Origin: Streptomyces sp. NBC_00306
Lineage (GTDB): Bacteria; Actinomycetota; Actinomycetes; Streptomycetales; Streptomycetaceae
NCBI RefSeq assembly: GCF_036169555.1
Contig: NZ_CP108032.1
Span: 5,456,001 to 5,520,000, forward strand
Direction of reading: 5' to 3'
Length of the DNA stretch: 64,000 nt
Positions within the stretch are counted from its first letter, which is position 1. Each line of letters starts with the position of its first letter. Below the pieces are notes generated by a model. That model made no database searches and was not told where the DNA came from. It was given only the letters and a program-made list of their open reading frames with translations. Position numbers and translations under genes: made by a program. Below, one piece after another: positions 1 through 8,502 of this stretch.

Positions 1-287
1 ACGACACGGCGGCAACCGCCCTCTTCCGCTTCACAAGGTGATGGACAGCGGGAATTAAGGCTACGCCTCCCTGGCCGGGAGATGCAGGCCGGGCTGGTCA
101 TCGTCGCGCAAGTCACACCGAAAGGCGGGTTTCGGGGCTGACAATGGCGGGAAACAAGCACGGTTCGACCGCGCCACGGGTCGGCGACACCGTGGCCGTG
201 GCCCTCCGGCCCGCCGTAGGAACGGCCGCGCGGGCCCGTCCTCACAGAACATCACGCTGAACAGCCGGTTCCGGTTCGAACCCTACG
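1..287. other. intergenic/edge sequence, no gene recognised
   Basis: This stretch lies downstream of the sensor kinase gene that ends at 288 on the minus strand. A short minus-strand frame at 61-255 is proline/arginine-rich without domain-like character, and I regard it as chance coding. I see no convincing terminator, repeat or RNA here. Confidence 0.4.
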
Positions 288-1409
288 TCAACCGCGTGGC
301 GACGGGATTCCCGGAAGGGTGACCCGGATCCGGCAGCCGCGGGCGGATTCGGCCACGCCGATGCGCCCGCCGTGCAGATCCACCGCCCAGCGCGCGATGG
401 CCAGGCCCAGACCCGTACCGCCGTCGCTGCCCTTGCCGTGCGGGGCCAGGATGCTGCCCCGGTTGAACCGCTCGAAGACCCGGTGGCGCTCCTGCTCGGG
501 AATGCCCGGGCCCTCGTCGACCACTTCCAGGTCCAGCGACTCCGGCTGGGCGCCGCGCCGTGCCCGTACCGTCACCCGGCCGTGCGGCGGCGAGTGCTTC
601 ACCGCGTTGTCGATCAGATTGGCGACCACCTGGTGCAGCCGCTCGGCGTCCGCGTGCGCGGTCAGCTCGGGCGGTGAGACGTCCAGATGGAGATGCACGT
701 CGGTACGGGTGTGGTTGCCCGAGCCCGAGGCCACACGGCGATGGGCGGCGGCCAGGTTGGCCTCCTTCAGTACCCCGGAGAGATACGGCCACACCTCGAA
801 ACGCCGGGCCCTCAGGGGCACGACCCCGTTGTCCAGCCGGGACAGGTCCAGCAGCGTCTCGACCAGCCGGCCCAGCCGCTCGGTCTGCTTCAGCGCCGTG
901 CGCATCGTCTCGGGATCGGCCGCGGACACCCCGTCGACCACGTTCTCCAGGACGGCCCGCAGTGCGGCGATGGGGGTCCGCAGCTCGTGCGAGACATTGG
1001 CGACCAGTTCCTTGCGGTGCCGGTCCACCGCCTCCAGGTCGTCCGCCATGCGGTTGATCGTCGAGGCGAGGTCGCCGAGCTCGTCACGGCGGTCGGCGCC
1101 GCTCACCCGGCGGGTGTAGTCACCGTGCGATATGCCCTTGGCGACGGTGTTCATCTCGTCCAGCGGCGCGGTCAGGCCGTGCGCCACGAACTGGGTGATC
1201 AGCAGCGTGGCTATCACCGAGAAGACCGTGATGAAGCGCAGCTCGGTCTGTGTGCGCAGGGCGACGACGAGCAGCCCCGTGGTGATGAAGACCGAGACGA
1301 CGACGAGCGCGCCGAGCTTGGTCTTGATCGAGATCGACAGGGAGGCGGACCGCAGCCGGTTCAGCCGGTCGGGGCGGCCGGGCGGCTCGTCCCGGAGGCG
1401 GCGCCTCAT
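288..1409 (-). CDS. two-component sensor histidine kinase (HAMP-HisKA-HATPase)
   Basis: Membrane sensor kinase, 373 aa, expected to phosphorylate the response regulator encoded just upstream. Two membrane segments (about residues 34-51 and 59-77) are separated by only a few residues, so there is almost no extracellular sensing domain. They are followed by a HAMP linker (about 78-130). The HisKA box SHELRTP carries the phospho-acceptor His141. N (NLIDNAVKHS), G1 (DEGPGIPE) and G2 (GTGLGLAI) boxes mark the ATPase domain. The frame is open further upstream, but the ATG at 1409 overlaps the regulator's TGA (ATGA) and gives a normal N-terminus, so I chose it. The loop-poor sensor suggests detection within the membrane or cytoplasm. 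Confidence 0.9.
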   Translation of the reverse strand: MRRRLRDEPPGRPDRLNRLRSASLSISIKTKLGALVVVSVFITTGLLVVALRTQTELRFITVFSVIATLLITQFVAHGLTAPLDEMNTVAKGISHGDYTRRVSGADRRDELGDLASTINRMADDLEAVDRHRKELVANVSHELRTPIAALRAVLENVVDGVSAADPETMRTALKQTERLGRLVETLLDLSRLDNGVVPLRARRFEVWPYLSGVLKEANLAAAHRRVASGSGNHTRTDVHLHLDVSPPELTAHADAERLHQVVANLIDNAVKHSPPHGRVTVRARRGAQPESLDLEVVDEGPGIPEQERHRVFERFNRGSILAPHGKGSDGGTGLGLAIARWAVDLHGGRIGVAESARGCRIRVTLPGIPSPRG

Positions 1410-2143
1410 GGGGCAGGCGTCTCCAGGGCGTATCCGACGCCGTGCACCGTACGGATCCGCTCGGCGCCGATCTTCCGGCGCAGCGCCTTGATGTGGCTGT
1501 CGACGGTGCGGGTGCCCGAGGCGTCGGCCCAGTCCCACACCTCCGCGAGGAGCTGCTCGCGGGACAGGACGGCGCGCGGGGTGTTCGCGAGGCACACCAG
1601 CAGATCGAACTCGGTGGGCGTCAGGTGCACGTCGTCACCGCGGACGCGCACGCGGCGCTGGGCGTGGTCGACCTCCAGCTCGCCGAGACGCAGGATCCCG
1701 CTGCGCGGTGTCACCGCGGCGAGCGCGGCACGCTCCACCCGGCGCAGGAGCACATGTACCCGGGCCGCCAGCTCACGCATCGAGAACGGCTTCGTCATGT
1801 AGTCGTCGGCGCCGACGCCCAGCCCCACGAGCATGTCGGTCTCGTCGTCGCGGGCCGTGAGCATCAGCACCGGTACCGGGCGCTGCGCCTGGACCCTGCG
1901 GCAGACCTCGAGACCGTCGAAGCCCGGAAGCATCACGTCGAGGACCATCAGGTCGGGCTGCCAGGCCTCGGCCGCGTCGACGGCGGCGGGGCCGTCGGAG
2001 GCCGTCTGGACGAGAAAGCCCTCAGCCCGCAGCCTGGCGGCGATGGCGTCCACGATGGTCGAGTCGTCCTCGACCACCAGCACCCGGCGCTGAGCGCCTG
2101 GCGTGGCCGCGACGCCGTTGTGCGTGGTGTGTGTCTGCTCCAT
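1406..2143 (-). CDS. OmpR/PhoB-family response regulator
   Basis: Transcriptional regulator, 245 aa, partner of the downstream kinase. The receiver domain (about residues 20-135) has the acidic pair in VLVVEDD, the phospho-acceptor Asp69 in MVLDVMLPG, the conserved Thr in MLTARDD and the Lys in MTKPFS. The C-terminal winged helix (about 150-240) ends in the TVDSHIKALRRKIG recognition region typical of OmpR proteins. The start at 2143 follows an AGGGGCGGG ribosome site. A longer open frame to 2284 adds unrelated sequence. The kinase start overlaps the stop of this gene, so both are co-transcribed. The regulated genes cannot be told from the sequence. Confidence 0.92.
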   Translation of the reverse strand: MEQTHTTHNGVAATPGAQRRVLVVEDDSTIVDAIAARLRAEGFLVQTASDGPAAVDAAEAWQPDLMVLDVMLPGFDGLEVCRRVQAQRPVPVLMLTARDDETDMLVGLGVGADDYMTKPFSMRELAARVHVLLRRVERAALAAVTPRSGILRLGELEVDHAQRRVRVRGDDVHLTPTEFDLLVCLANTPRAVLSREQLLAEVWDWADASGTRTVDSHIKALRRKIGAERIRTVHGVGYALETPAP

Positions 2144-2234
2144 CGCCCGCCCCTGTACGCGTTCTCGCGAGTTGCATCTGGTTATTTGATCCGGTGTGTA
2201 GGTGAGCAGCGTAAAGGCAGTCACGGCGTCCCGG

Positions 2235-2924
2235 CTACGCAGGGCTAACGGCGAGATGGACCACGTCAGGTACGCCTCGGGCAAGGCGGATCTCTTCGGT
2301 TCTTACCCCGGTGAATCCGGCATTCCGCAACGCATCCTCAAAAGCCGGAGACGGCTGGGCCGACCACACGGCCAGTACTCCACCGGGCGTCAACCGGGCC
2401 TGGCAGGCGGCGAGTCCGTCCGGGGAGTAGAGGTTCTCGTTGTCGTCGGTGACGGTCCAGTCGGGTCCGTTGTCGATGTCCAGGCACAGGGCGTCGTAGT
2501 GATCGGCGGACTCCCGCAGATGCGTGAGGAGGTCCGTGTGCAGGATCACGCAACGGGGATCGCCGAGTGCCCCGCCGGAGATCCGGGCGAGCGGTCCCGT
2601 GCGGTGCCAGTCGATGACCGCTTGCTCGCGCTCGACCACCGTGATCCGGCGCCAACGGGGGTCGGCGGCGGCGTGGGCCAGCGAGAAGCCGACCCCGAGC
2701 CCGCCGATGAGCAGGGCGGACGGATGTTTGCCATTGGCCGTGAGCGCCTCGCTCGCAGCGTCCACCAGCAGCCGTTCGGAGCGTCCGTCGGAGGTGTCCA
2801 TCAGGAAGCACCCGTTGGCGATGATCTCGTGATGCTCCCCGCGCTGCCGCAGCACGATCTCTCCGTAGGGCCCCTCGCGCCGGTCGAGGGTGACGGGAGT
2901 TTCGGCGTCGGCGTGCAGCGGCAT
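2235..2924 (-). CDS. spermidine-synthase-like SAM-dependent methyltransferase fold protein
   Basis: Protein of 229 aa with a Rossmann methyltransferase core. The glycine-rich SAM/dcSAM loop LLIGGLGVGFSLAHA lies around residues 70-85. An acidic strand end (ITVVEREQAVIDWH) and a DALCLDIDNGPDW segment follow, as in the spermidine synthase/spermine synthase-like family. Actinobacterial members often act on unknown substrates, so true polyamine synthesis is only a possibility. The ATG at 2924 sits six bases after a perfect GGAGGT, which fixes the start and excludes a longer frame reaching 2993. It is a single gene, transcribed away from the rhomboid-like gene. Confidence 0.8.
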   Translation of the reverse strand: MPLHADAETPVTLDRREGPYGEIVLRQRGEHHEIIANGCFLMDTSDGRSERLLVDAASEALTANGKHPSALLIGGLGVGFSLAHAAADPRWRRITVVEREQAVIDWHRTGPLARISGGALGDPRCVILHTDLLTHLRESADHYDALCLDIDNGPDWTVTDDNENLYSPDGLAACQARLTPGGVLAVWSAQPSPAFEDALRNAGFTGVRTEEIRLARGVPDVVHLAVSPA

Positions 2925-3234
2925 GGCAGTACCTCCGGATGGCTGGCCGTCGATGGCGTCGACCATGCTTGCGGGACGGCGCGACCGGGACAAACCGATA
3001 TTCCGGAGCGCGGGCCCGAGGGGCTCCTGCCCCGTGCAGGCGCCCGCACGCGTGCGGTGTTCGCGCCGACGGCGAACACGCGCGTCACGGCGGGGCCCGG
3101 CGGCCGGGTGCGCGGCCCGCGACGCACGGACGAGGGCGGAGGTTGCCTCGTGTGGCGTACGTCATAGACGCGGGTCACGCTGATCGCATTGGGTGGGGTT
3201 TTGTTCGGGGGCTTGGCGAAAGGGGCCTCACGCC
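2925..3234. other. divergent intergenic region, no gene
   Basis: These 310 bases separate the methyltransferase gene (minus) from the rhomboid-like gene (plus). The region must carry both promoters, but I could not pick -35/-10 pairs with confidence. It is GC-rich in the middle (3000-3150) and more mixed near 3180-3220. No repeat or RNA structure stood out. Confidence 0.35.
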
Positions 3235-4116
3235 GTGCATCAGCACACGAAGGGCGACCGGACCAGGCGCGACCGGACCAGCGCGGGCGACGGAGCCGCG
3301 CGCCCCCGCACCACGCCGGTCCAGGCTCATGGAGGCCGTATCGATCCGGTGCTCGGGGAGCAGGCCGCGCTCACGGAGCTGCTCCCCGCGATTCCGGCGC
3401 AGCGGACCGGGCCCGTACGCGCCGCACAGCCTGCCGCCGTGGCCATTCCGGCCGCCGGCCCCCTGCGGACGCCCCGGTGGCGGCAGGCTCTGCGGCTGCT
3501 GCCCACTCCGACCGGCACTCCCTTCACCTTCGGCTACCTCCTCGTCCTGCTCGCGACTTCCCTCTTCGCCCGCTACGGGGACCCCGCCACCGTCTCCGCG
3601 CTGTTGCACGGATCCAGCACCGATGTCGCCCATCTGGCGGACAGGCCGCTGCTGGTTCTCGGCGCGAGCGCGCTGTGGATCGCCGGCGGTCTGGCGTCTC
3701 CGTACGCCATCGCCTTCGTCGTCGTGCTGACCGCGCTGGAACGCCGCATAGGCGGTCCGCGCACCGCTCTCGTCTTTCTCGTCGGCCATGTCGGCGCGAC
3801 CCTGGCGACCGAGGTCCCGGTCGGTATATCCGTGGCGGCCGGTCATCTGCCCGCCACCTCGCTGCACCGGCTCGACTACGGCATCAGCTTCGGGCTGATG
3901 GCGAGCATCGGCGCGCTCGCCGGACTGCTGAGCCCCGTCCTGCGGGTCACGGTCCTCGGCTTCGTCTCGATAATGCTTCTGCAGGATCTGCTCGCCTTCA
4001 CGGACCCGCTCACCGACTGGGGCCATCCGCTCGCCCTGCTCGCCGGTCTCGCCTGCTGGCCCGCCGTCCGCCGCTGGGCGGGAGGCACCGCGGGCCGTAC
4101 GCCGGTGCCGGTCTGA
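3235..4116 (+). CDS. rhomboid-like integral membrane protein
   Basis: Membrane protein, 293 aa, with a basic, low-complexity cytoplasmic N-terminus (about 75 residues) followed by about six hydrophobic segments. It resembles the actinobacterial rhomboid-like family: a helix containing LVGHVGATLATE and a later SFGLMASIGAL stretch. I do not see the classical GxSG serine plus paired His layout of a proven rhomboid protease, so protease activity is uncertain. The GTG at 3235 lies about ten bases after AAAGGGG; an in-frame ATG at 3193 would give 307 aa. The last codons run into a tandem repeat that continues beyond the stop (4085-4205). Confidence 0.7.
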   Translation: MHQHTKGDRTRRDRTSAGDGAARPRTTPVQAHGGRIDPVLGEQAALTELLPAIPAQRTGPVRAAQPAAVAIPAAGPLRTPRWRQALRLLPTPTGTPFTFGYLLVLLATSLFARYGDPATVSALLHGSSTDVAHLADRPLLVLGASALWIAGGLASPYAIAFVVVLTALERRIGGPRTALVFLVGHVGATLATEVPVGISVAAGHLPATSLHRLDYGISFGLMASIGALAGLLSPVLRVTVLGFVSIMLLQDLLAFTDPLTDWGHPLALLAGLACWPAVRRWAGGTAGRTPVPV

Positions 4117-4205
4117 TCCGGGCGGCCCGTACGCCGGTCCCGGTCTGATCCCGGCGGCCCGTACGCCGGTCCGGTCCGGTCCGGGCCGTACGCCGGTCCC
4201 GGTCC
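4085..4205. repeat. about 30-bp GC-rich tandem repeat spanning a gene end
   Basis: Four imperfect copies of a unit containing GCCGTACGCCGGT follow one another. They start inside the last codons of the rhomboid-like gene and fill the gap to the convergent lipoprotein gene. The core recurs near 4090, 4120, 4150 and 4185. Part of the array is therefore translated as the tail GRTPVPV. Slippage duplication of the gene's own 3' end is the simplest origin. Confidence 0.6.
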
Positions 4206-4229
4206 GGCAACCGGACCCGGGTGCCGGCC

Positions 4230-4823
4230 CTACCGCTCGGGCAGGGCCGCGATCACCTCGCGCAGCCTCGGCACCTCGGCGGTGTCGTCCGTCGTGACCG
4301 TGTGGCCGGCGTGGGTGATCCGGTAGGTGAATCCGTCCATGACGGGGCTCCCGGTCGCCGTGCTCGGCAGCCGGGCGAAGTCGGCCCTCTTCAGGGCCCC
4401 GCGCAGTTCGGCCAGCTCCGCCGGGCTCATCCGGCCGGAGCGTTCCGCCCCGGTCTTCGACGTGGTCGTGTAGGCGCCGTCCTCGCGGACCACGAGCCGG
4501 TTGTGGACACCGGCGATCCCGCCCGTGACCGTCATCGCGACCAGCTGCCGTCCGGCGGCCGGGGGTGGCGGGGCGGGCGCCGACGAAGCGGGCGGCGGTG
4601 AGGGCTGCGGAGGCGGAGAGGTCCGCGAAGGAGGGGCCGGCGCAGAAGAAGCGGACGGCGGTGAGGCGGAAGAAGGCGAAGAGGCCGGCGAACTCTGCGG
4701 GCCGCCCGCGCCGTCCGTGCCGGCCTCGGCTCCCGAGTCCCCGCCCTGCCCGCATCCCGCCGCGAAGGCCATGAGGGACACCGCCACCAGTGCCCCCGCC
4801 GTGCCGCGTCCGAGTCGTGTCAT
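4230..4823 (-). CDS. secreted lipoprotein with emfourin-like protease-inhibitor domain
   Basis: Lipoprotein, 197 aa. The signal peptide ends in a lipobox-like AFAAGC (Cys24). A proline/serine-rich linker (about residues 30-92) then leads to a compact domain of about 105 residues. That domain contains VTGGIAGVHNRLVVREDG, LKRADFARLP and DGFTYRITHAG. This layout matches the emfourin family, small inhibitors of M4 (thermolysin-like) metalloproteases such as protealysin. The assignment is by pattern only. The start at 4823 follows GGGAGGTG. A secreted M4 protease is encoded at 9661-12501, so a lipid-anchored inhibitor protecting the cell surface is plausible but unproven. Confidence 0.65.
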   Translation of the reverse strand: MTRLGRGTAGALVAVSLMAFAAGCGQGGDSGAEAGTDGAGGPQSSPASSPSSASPPSASSAPAPPSRTSPPPQPSPPPASSAPAPPPPAAGRQLVAMTVTGGIAGVHNRLVVREDGAYTTTSKTGAERSGRMSPAELAELRGALKRADFARLPSTATGSPVMDGFTYRITHAGHTVTTDDTAEVPRLREVIAALPER

Positions 4824-5046
4824 CGGCCGCCCACCTCCCTCGGATCGCTCCGCCGGCGTCCGGTGCTCCGCTCAGGAGGGCTGAGCTCCGGCCGTGGTCC
4901 GTCGCCGCAGTATGGGCGACCGGGCGGTCCCGTCGAGGGCGATTCGGCTGAGAAGCCCCCTGCCGGTCCGCTGCCCTCTCCCTCACCTGGAGGGCTGATC
5001 GCTGAGAGCGAACAGAGGCCGGGGAACATCTGCGGCCCCCCACGCA

Positions 5047-5065
5047 TTGAGTCGACATAGCTCAA
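5047..5065 (+). promoter_or_regulatory. HAIR (HspR operator) upstream of lon
   Basis: The inverted repeat TTGAGT-N7-GCTCAA lies 22 bases before the lon start. It matches the HAIR consensus CTTGAGT-N7-ACTCAAG bound by the heat-shock repressor HspR, which is reported to control lon in Streptomyces. Its place between promoter and ribosome site fits repression relieved by heat stress. Confidence 0.85.
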
Positions 5066-5087
5066 CTTCACTGCCTAAGGGGAGATC

Positions 5088-7493
5088 ATGGCTTTGACGT
5101 CCACACCACTCACCCTGCCCGTGCTGCCGCTCGATGACGAGGTCGTGCTGCCCGGAATGGTGGTGCCTCTTGACCTTTCCGACACCGACGTACGCGCCGC
5201 GGTGGAGGCCGCACAGGCCGCTGCCCGCTCCAGTGGGGCAAGCAAGCCACAGGTGCTTCTTGTTCCTCGGATCGACGGCCAGTACGCCGCCACCGGCGTG
5301 CTCGGCACCGTCGAACAGGTCGGCCGGCTCTCCGACGGCGACCCCGGTGCCCTGATCCGCGGCCGCGGCCGCGTGAAGATCGGCGCGGGCACCACCGGCC
5401 CCGGCGCCGCTCTGTGGATCGAGGGCACCCGGATCGAGGAGACCGTTCCCGACCCGCTGCCCGGACAGGTCACCGACCTGATCAAGGAGTACAAGGCGCT
5501 CGCCACCGACTGGCTGAAGAAGCGCGGCGCCTGGCAGGTCGTGGACCGTGTCCAGCAGATCGACGACGTCTCGCAGCTCGCGGACAATTCCGGCTACTCA
5601 CCTTTCCTGACCACGGCCCAGAAGATCGAACTGCTCGACACCGCCGACCCGGTGGCCCGCCTCAAGCTCGCCACCGAGCAGCTGCGCGAGCACCTGGCCG
5701 AGCAGGATGTCGCCGAGTCCATCGCCAAGGACGTCCAGGAGGGCGTCGACAAGCAGCAGCGCGAGTTCCTGCTGCGCCGGCAGCTCGAAGCCGTGCGCAA
5801 GGAGCTGCGTGAGCTCGACGGCGACGGCGCCGAGGACGAGTCCGACGACTACCGGGCCCGTGTCGAGGCCGCCGACCTGCCCGAGAAGGTCCGCGAAGCG
5901 GCCCTCAAGGAGGTCGAGAAGCTCGAGCGGTCCAGCGACCAGAGCCCGGAGGGCTCCTGGATCCGGACCTGGCTCGACACCGTGCTCGAACTGCCGTGGA
6001 ACGAGACGACCGAGGACGCGTACGACATCCAGGGCGCCAAGGCGATCCTGGACGCCGAACACGCGGGCCTTCAGGACGTCAAGGAGCGGATCACCGAATA
6101 CCTGGCGGTGCGCAAGCGCCGCGCCGACCGAGGACTCGGTGTGGTCGGCGGACGGCGTGGCGGCGCGGTGCTGGCACTCGTCGGCCCGCCCGGCGTCGGC
6201 AAGACCTCGCTCGGCGAGTCCGTCGCACACGCGATGGGACGCAAGTTCGTCCGGGTCGCGCTCGGCGGCGTACGCGACGAGGCGGAGATCCGCGGCCACC
6301 GGCGCACCTACGTGGGCGCGCTGCCCGGCCGGATCGTCCGCGCCATCAAGGAGGCCGGGTCGATGAACCCGGTGGTCCTGCTGGACGAGATCGACAAGGT
6401 CGGCTCGGACTTCCGGGGCGACCCGGCGGCCGCGCTGCTCGAAGTCCTGGACCCGGCGCAGAACCACACGTTCCGCGACCACTACCTGGAGGTCGAACTC
6501 GACCTGTCCGACGTGGTGTTCCTCGCCACGGCGAACGTCCTGGAGGCCATCCCGGAGGCCCTGCTCGACCGTATGGAGCTGGTCCGGCTGGACGGCTACA
6601 CCGAGGACGAGAAGGTCGTCATCGCCAGGGACCACCTGCTGCCGCGTCAGCTGGAGCGGGCGGGCCTGGAGCCCGGCGAGGTCGTCCTGGAGGACTCGGC
6701 ACTGCGCAAGCTGGCCGCCGAGTACACCCGTGAGGCGGGCGTGCGGAACCTGGAGCGCTCGGTGGCCAGGCTGCTGCGCAAGGTGGCGGCCCAGCACGAA
6801 CTGGGTGAGCGGGAACTGCCGTTCACCGTCGGCTCCGAGCAGCTGCGCGCACTGGTCGGACGGCCGCACCACGTGCCCGAGGCCGCGCAGGACCCGGCCG
6901 AGCGCCGTACCGCGGTGCCCGGTGTGGCCACCGGTCTCGCCGTCACCGGCGCGGGCGGCGACGTGCTCTTCGTCGAGGCGTCGCTGGCCGACCCGGAGAC
7001 GGGCGGCTCCGGACTGACCCTGACCGGTCAGCTCGGTGACGTGATGAAGGAGTCGGCGCAGATCGCGCTGAGCTTCCTCCGCTCGCACGGCGCCGAACTG
7101 GAGCTGCCGGTCGCCGACCTGAAGGACCGGGGTGTGCACATCCACTTCCCGGCGGGCGCGGTCCCCAAGGACGGCCCGAGTGCCGGCATCACGATGACGA
7201 CGGCGCTGGCGTCGCTGCTCTCCGGACGGCTGGTGCGTACGGACGTGGCGATGACCGGTGAGGTGTCGCTGACCGGACGGGTGCTGCCGATCGGCGGTCT
7301 GAAGCAGAAGCTGCTGGCCGCTCACCGGGCGGGTACGACGACGGTCGTGATCCCGAAGCGGAACGAGGCCGACCTGGACGACGTCCCGGCCGAGATCCTC
7401 GAGAAGCTGGAGGTGCACCCGGTGACGGATGTCCGGCAGGTGCTGGAGATCGCGCTGGCCCCGGCGGAGGTCGCCGTGACCGTGGCGGCCTGA
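5088..7493 (+). CDS. lon: ATP-dependent protease Lon
   Basis: Cytoplasmic ATP-dependent serine protease of 801 aa, normal length for LonA, degrading damaged and regulatory proteins. An N-terminal substrate-binding LON domain (about 10-210) precedes the AAA+ module, with Walker A GPPGVGKT at 366-373 and Walker B VVLLDEIDK. The C-terminal protease domain has the dyad Ser698 (GPSAG) and Lys739 (GGLKQKL). The start ATG follows AAGGGGAGATC. A HAIR operator just upstream indicates HspR control, and a strong hairpin (7512-7552) ends the transcript, so it is monocistronic. Confidence 0.97.
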   Translation: MALTSTPLTLPVLPLDDEVVLPGMVVPLDLSDTDVRAAVEAAQAAARSSGASKPQVLLVPRIDGQYAATGVLGTVEQVGRLSDGDPGALIRGRGRVKIGAGTTGPGAALWIEGTRIEETVPDPLPGQVTDLIKEYKALATDWLKKRGAWQVVDRVQQIDDVSQLADNSGYSPFLTTAQKIELLDTADPVARLKLATEQLREHLAEQDVAESIAKDVQEGVDKQQREFLLRRQLEAVRKELRELDGDGAEDESDDYRARVEAADLPEKVREAALKEVEKLERSSDQSPEGSWIRTWLDTVLELPWNETTEDAYDIQGAKAILDAEHAGLQDVKERITEYLAVRKRRADRGLGVVGGRRGGAVLALVGPPGVGKTSLGESVAHAMGRKFVRVALGGVRDEAEIRGHRRTYVGALPGRIVRAIKEAGSMNPVVLLDEIDKVGSDFRGDPAAALLEVLDPAQNHTFRDHYLEVELDLSDVVFLATANVLEAIPEALLDRMELVRLDGYTEDEKVVIARDHLLPRQLERAGLEPGEVVLEDSALRKLAAEYTREAGVRNLERSVARLLRKVAAQHELGERELPFTVGSEQLRALVGRPHHVPEAAQDPAERRTAVPGVATGLAVTGAGGDVLFVEASLADPETGGSGLTLTGQLGDVMKESAQIALSFLRSHGAELELPVADLKDRGVHIHFPAGAVPKDGPSAGITMTTALASLLSGRLVRTDVAMTGEVSLTGRVLPIGGLKQKLLAAHRAGTTTVVIPKRNEADLDDVPAEILEKLEVHPVTDVRQVLEIALAPAEVAVTVAA

Positions 7494-7511
7494 CGGAAGT
7501 CCGGTGACGCG

Positions 7512-7552
7512 GGAGCCCCGGGCGGAGGGAACACCCCTTCGCCCGGGGCTCC
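7512..7552. terminator. bidirectional hairpin terminator between lon and a protease gene
   Basis: A perfect 13-bp stem (GGAGCCCCGGGCG paired with its complement) closes a 15-base loop. It lies between the convergent stops at 7493 and 7575. There is no T-run, as is common in high-GC actinobacteria, and the symmetry suits both directions. Confidence 0.75.
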
Positions 7553-7574
7553 GTGCTGTCCGCCCGTCCCCCGG

Positions 7575-8393
7575 TCAGGCCTTCGCCGCCTTGTCGTACA
7601 GCCTGCGGGCGTCCGCGGTGAAGCGGACCGCCGTCGACTCGCGGTCCGTCTGTCCGCCGCTGGTCACGCCGATGATCCGGCCCGGGTGTTCGGCGTCGCG
7701 GTAGTCGGCGAGCCAGGGACCGCCGCTCGTGCCGTCCCAGAAACCGGCGCACTCCATCCGCACCGACACGTCCAGCTCCGGGTCCTGCCGGGTGTCGGTG
7801 GTGCAGGAGATGGGCCGGTTCTGCGGGTTGTGCTCCGCGTTGGGGTAGCCGACGACGGTCACCCGGCGCTCGGCCGGGGAGGCCCAGTCGGCGGGGGTGC
7901 CGCCCACGACGTCCTGGACGTCGCGGCCCTTCGCATCGGGTTCGAGCGTGAGGAAGGCGTAGTCGACGGCATCCGAGGCGTCGGTGTTCCTGCGCCAGCG
8001 GTCGTCGACCTGGATGGCGCGGACCTTCCACCGCCCGTGGGGCGCCTTGCCCTTGCCCGGGCCGGTGAAGCCGGGCGCGAAGGTGACGTTCTCCATGTAG
8101 CTGCCGTACTCGAAGACGCAGTGGGCCGCGGTGGCGACGACATTGCCCCGCGGGCTGTCCACGACGCTCGCGGAGCAGTAGTGCACGCCGTCCTCGTCGA
8201 GCAGCACCCCGGCAGAGGCCGGCCCGGCGAACGGCGCCGCCGACGACTGCGGCGAGGGCCCCGGCGGCAGGGGCGGGGGACCGCCATCCGTGTCGGGAGT
8301 GGCCGAGACCGGACCACCGCACGCCGTCACGGCCGTGAGCAGCGCGACGGCCGGCCACCTCGGCAGCCTCTTCGGGAGAGCGAACCACGTCAT
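7575..8393 (-). CDS. secreted trypsin-like serine protease lipoprotein
   Basis: Extracellular protease, 272 aa, with a lipoprotein signal ending VTAC (Cys25) and a Pro-rich linker to about residue 50. The chymotrypsin-fold triad is visible: His in VVATAAHCV, Asp in AVDYAFLTL and Ser in DGTSGGPW. Paired cysteines around the His loop (YCSAS, AHC) and a later CTTDT/MEC pair suggest disulfides. A much longer open frame reaches 8858 but would fuse upstream sequence overlapping the neighbouring regulator. The ATG at 8393 immediately precedes the signal peptide, so I chose it. It converges on lon across a shared terminator. The natural substrate is unknown. Confidence 0.88.
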   Translation of the reverse strand: MTWFALPKRLPRWPAVALLTAVTACGGPVSATPDTDGGPPPLPPGPSPQSSAAPFAGPASAGVLLDEDGVHYCSASVVDSPRGNVVATAAHCVFEYGSYMENVTFAPGFTGPGKGKAPHGRWKVRAIQVDDRWRRNTDASDAVDYAFLTLEPDAKGRDVQDVVGGTPADWASPAERRVTVVGYPNAEHNPQNRPISCTTDTRQDPELDVSVRMECAGFWDGTSGGPWLADYRDAEHPGRIIGVTSGGQTDRESTAVRFTADARRLYDKAAKA

Positions 8394-8502
8394 CCGGCCA
8401 TCTTGCCCGCCGACGGCGGTGAGTCCAGCGATCACCCAGGAGCCGGTGATCACACTCCCCGGGCCTCTCTCACCGTGTCGGTCCGCGCCGGCCTCGGCTC
8501 CG

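Noticed and set aside
5598..7418. 606-codon minus-strand open frame opposite lon
   Set aside because: Shadow of lon with biased composition and no motif.
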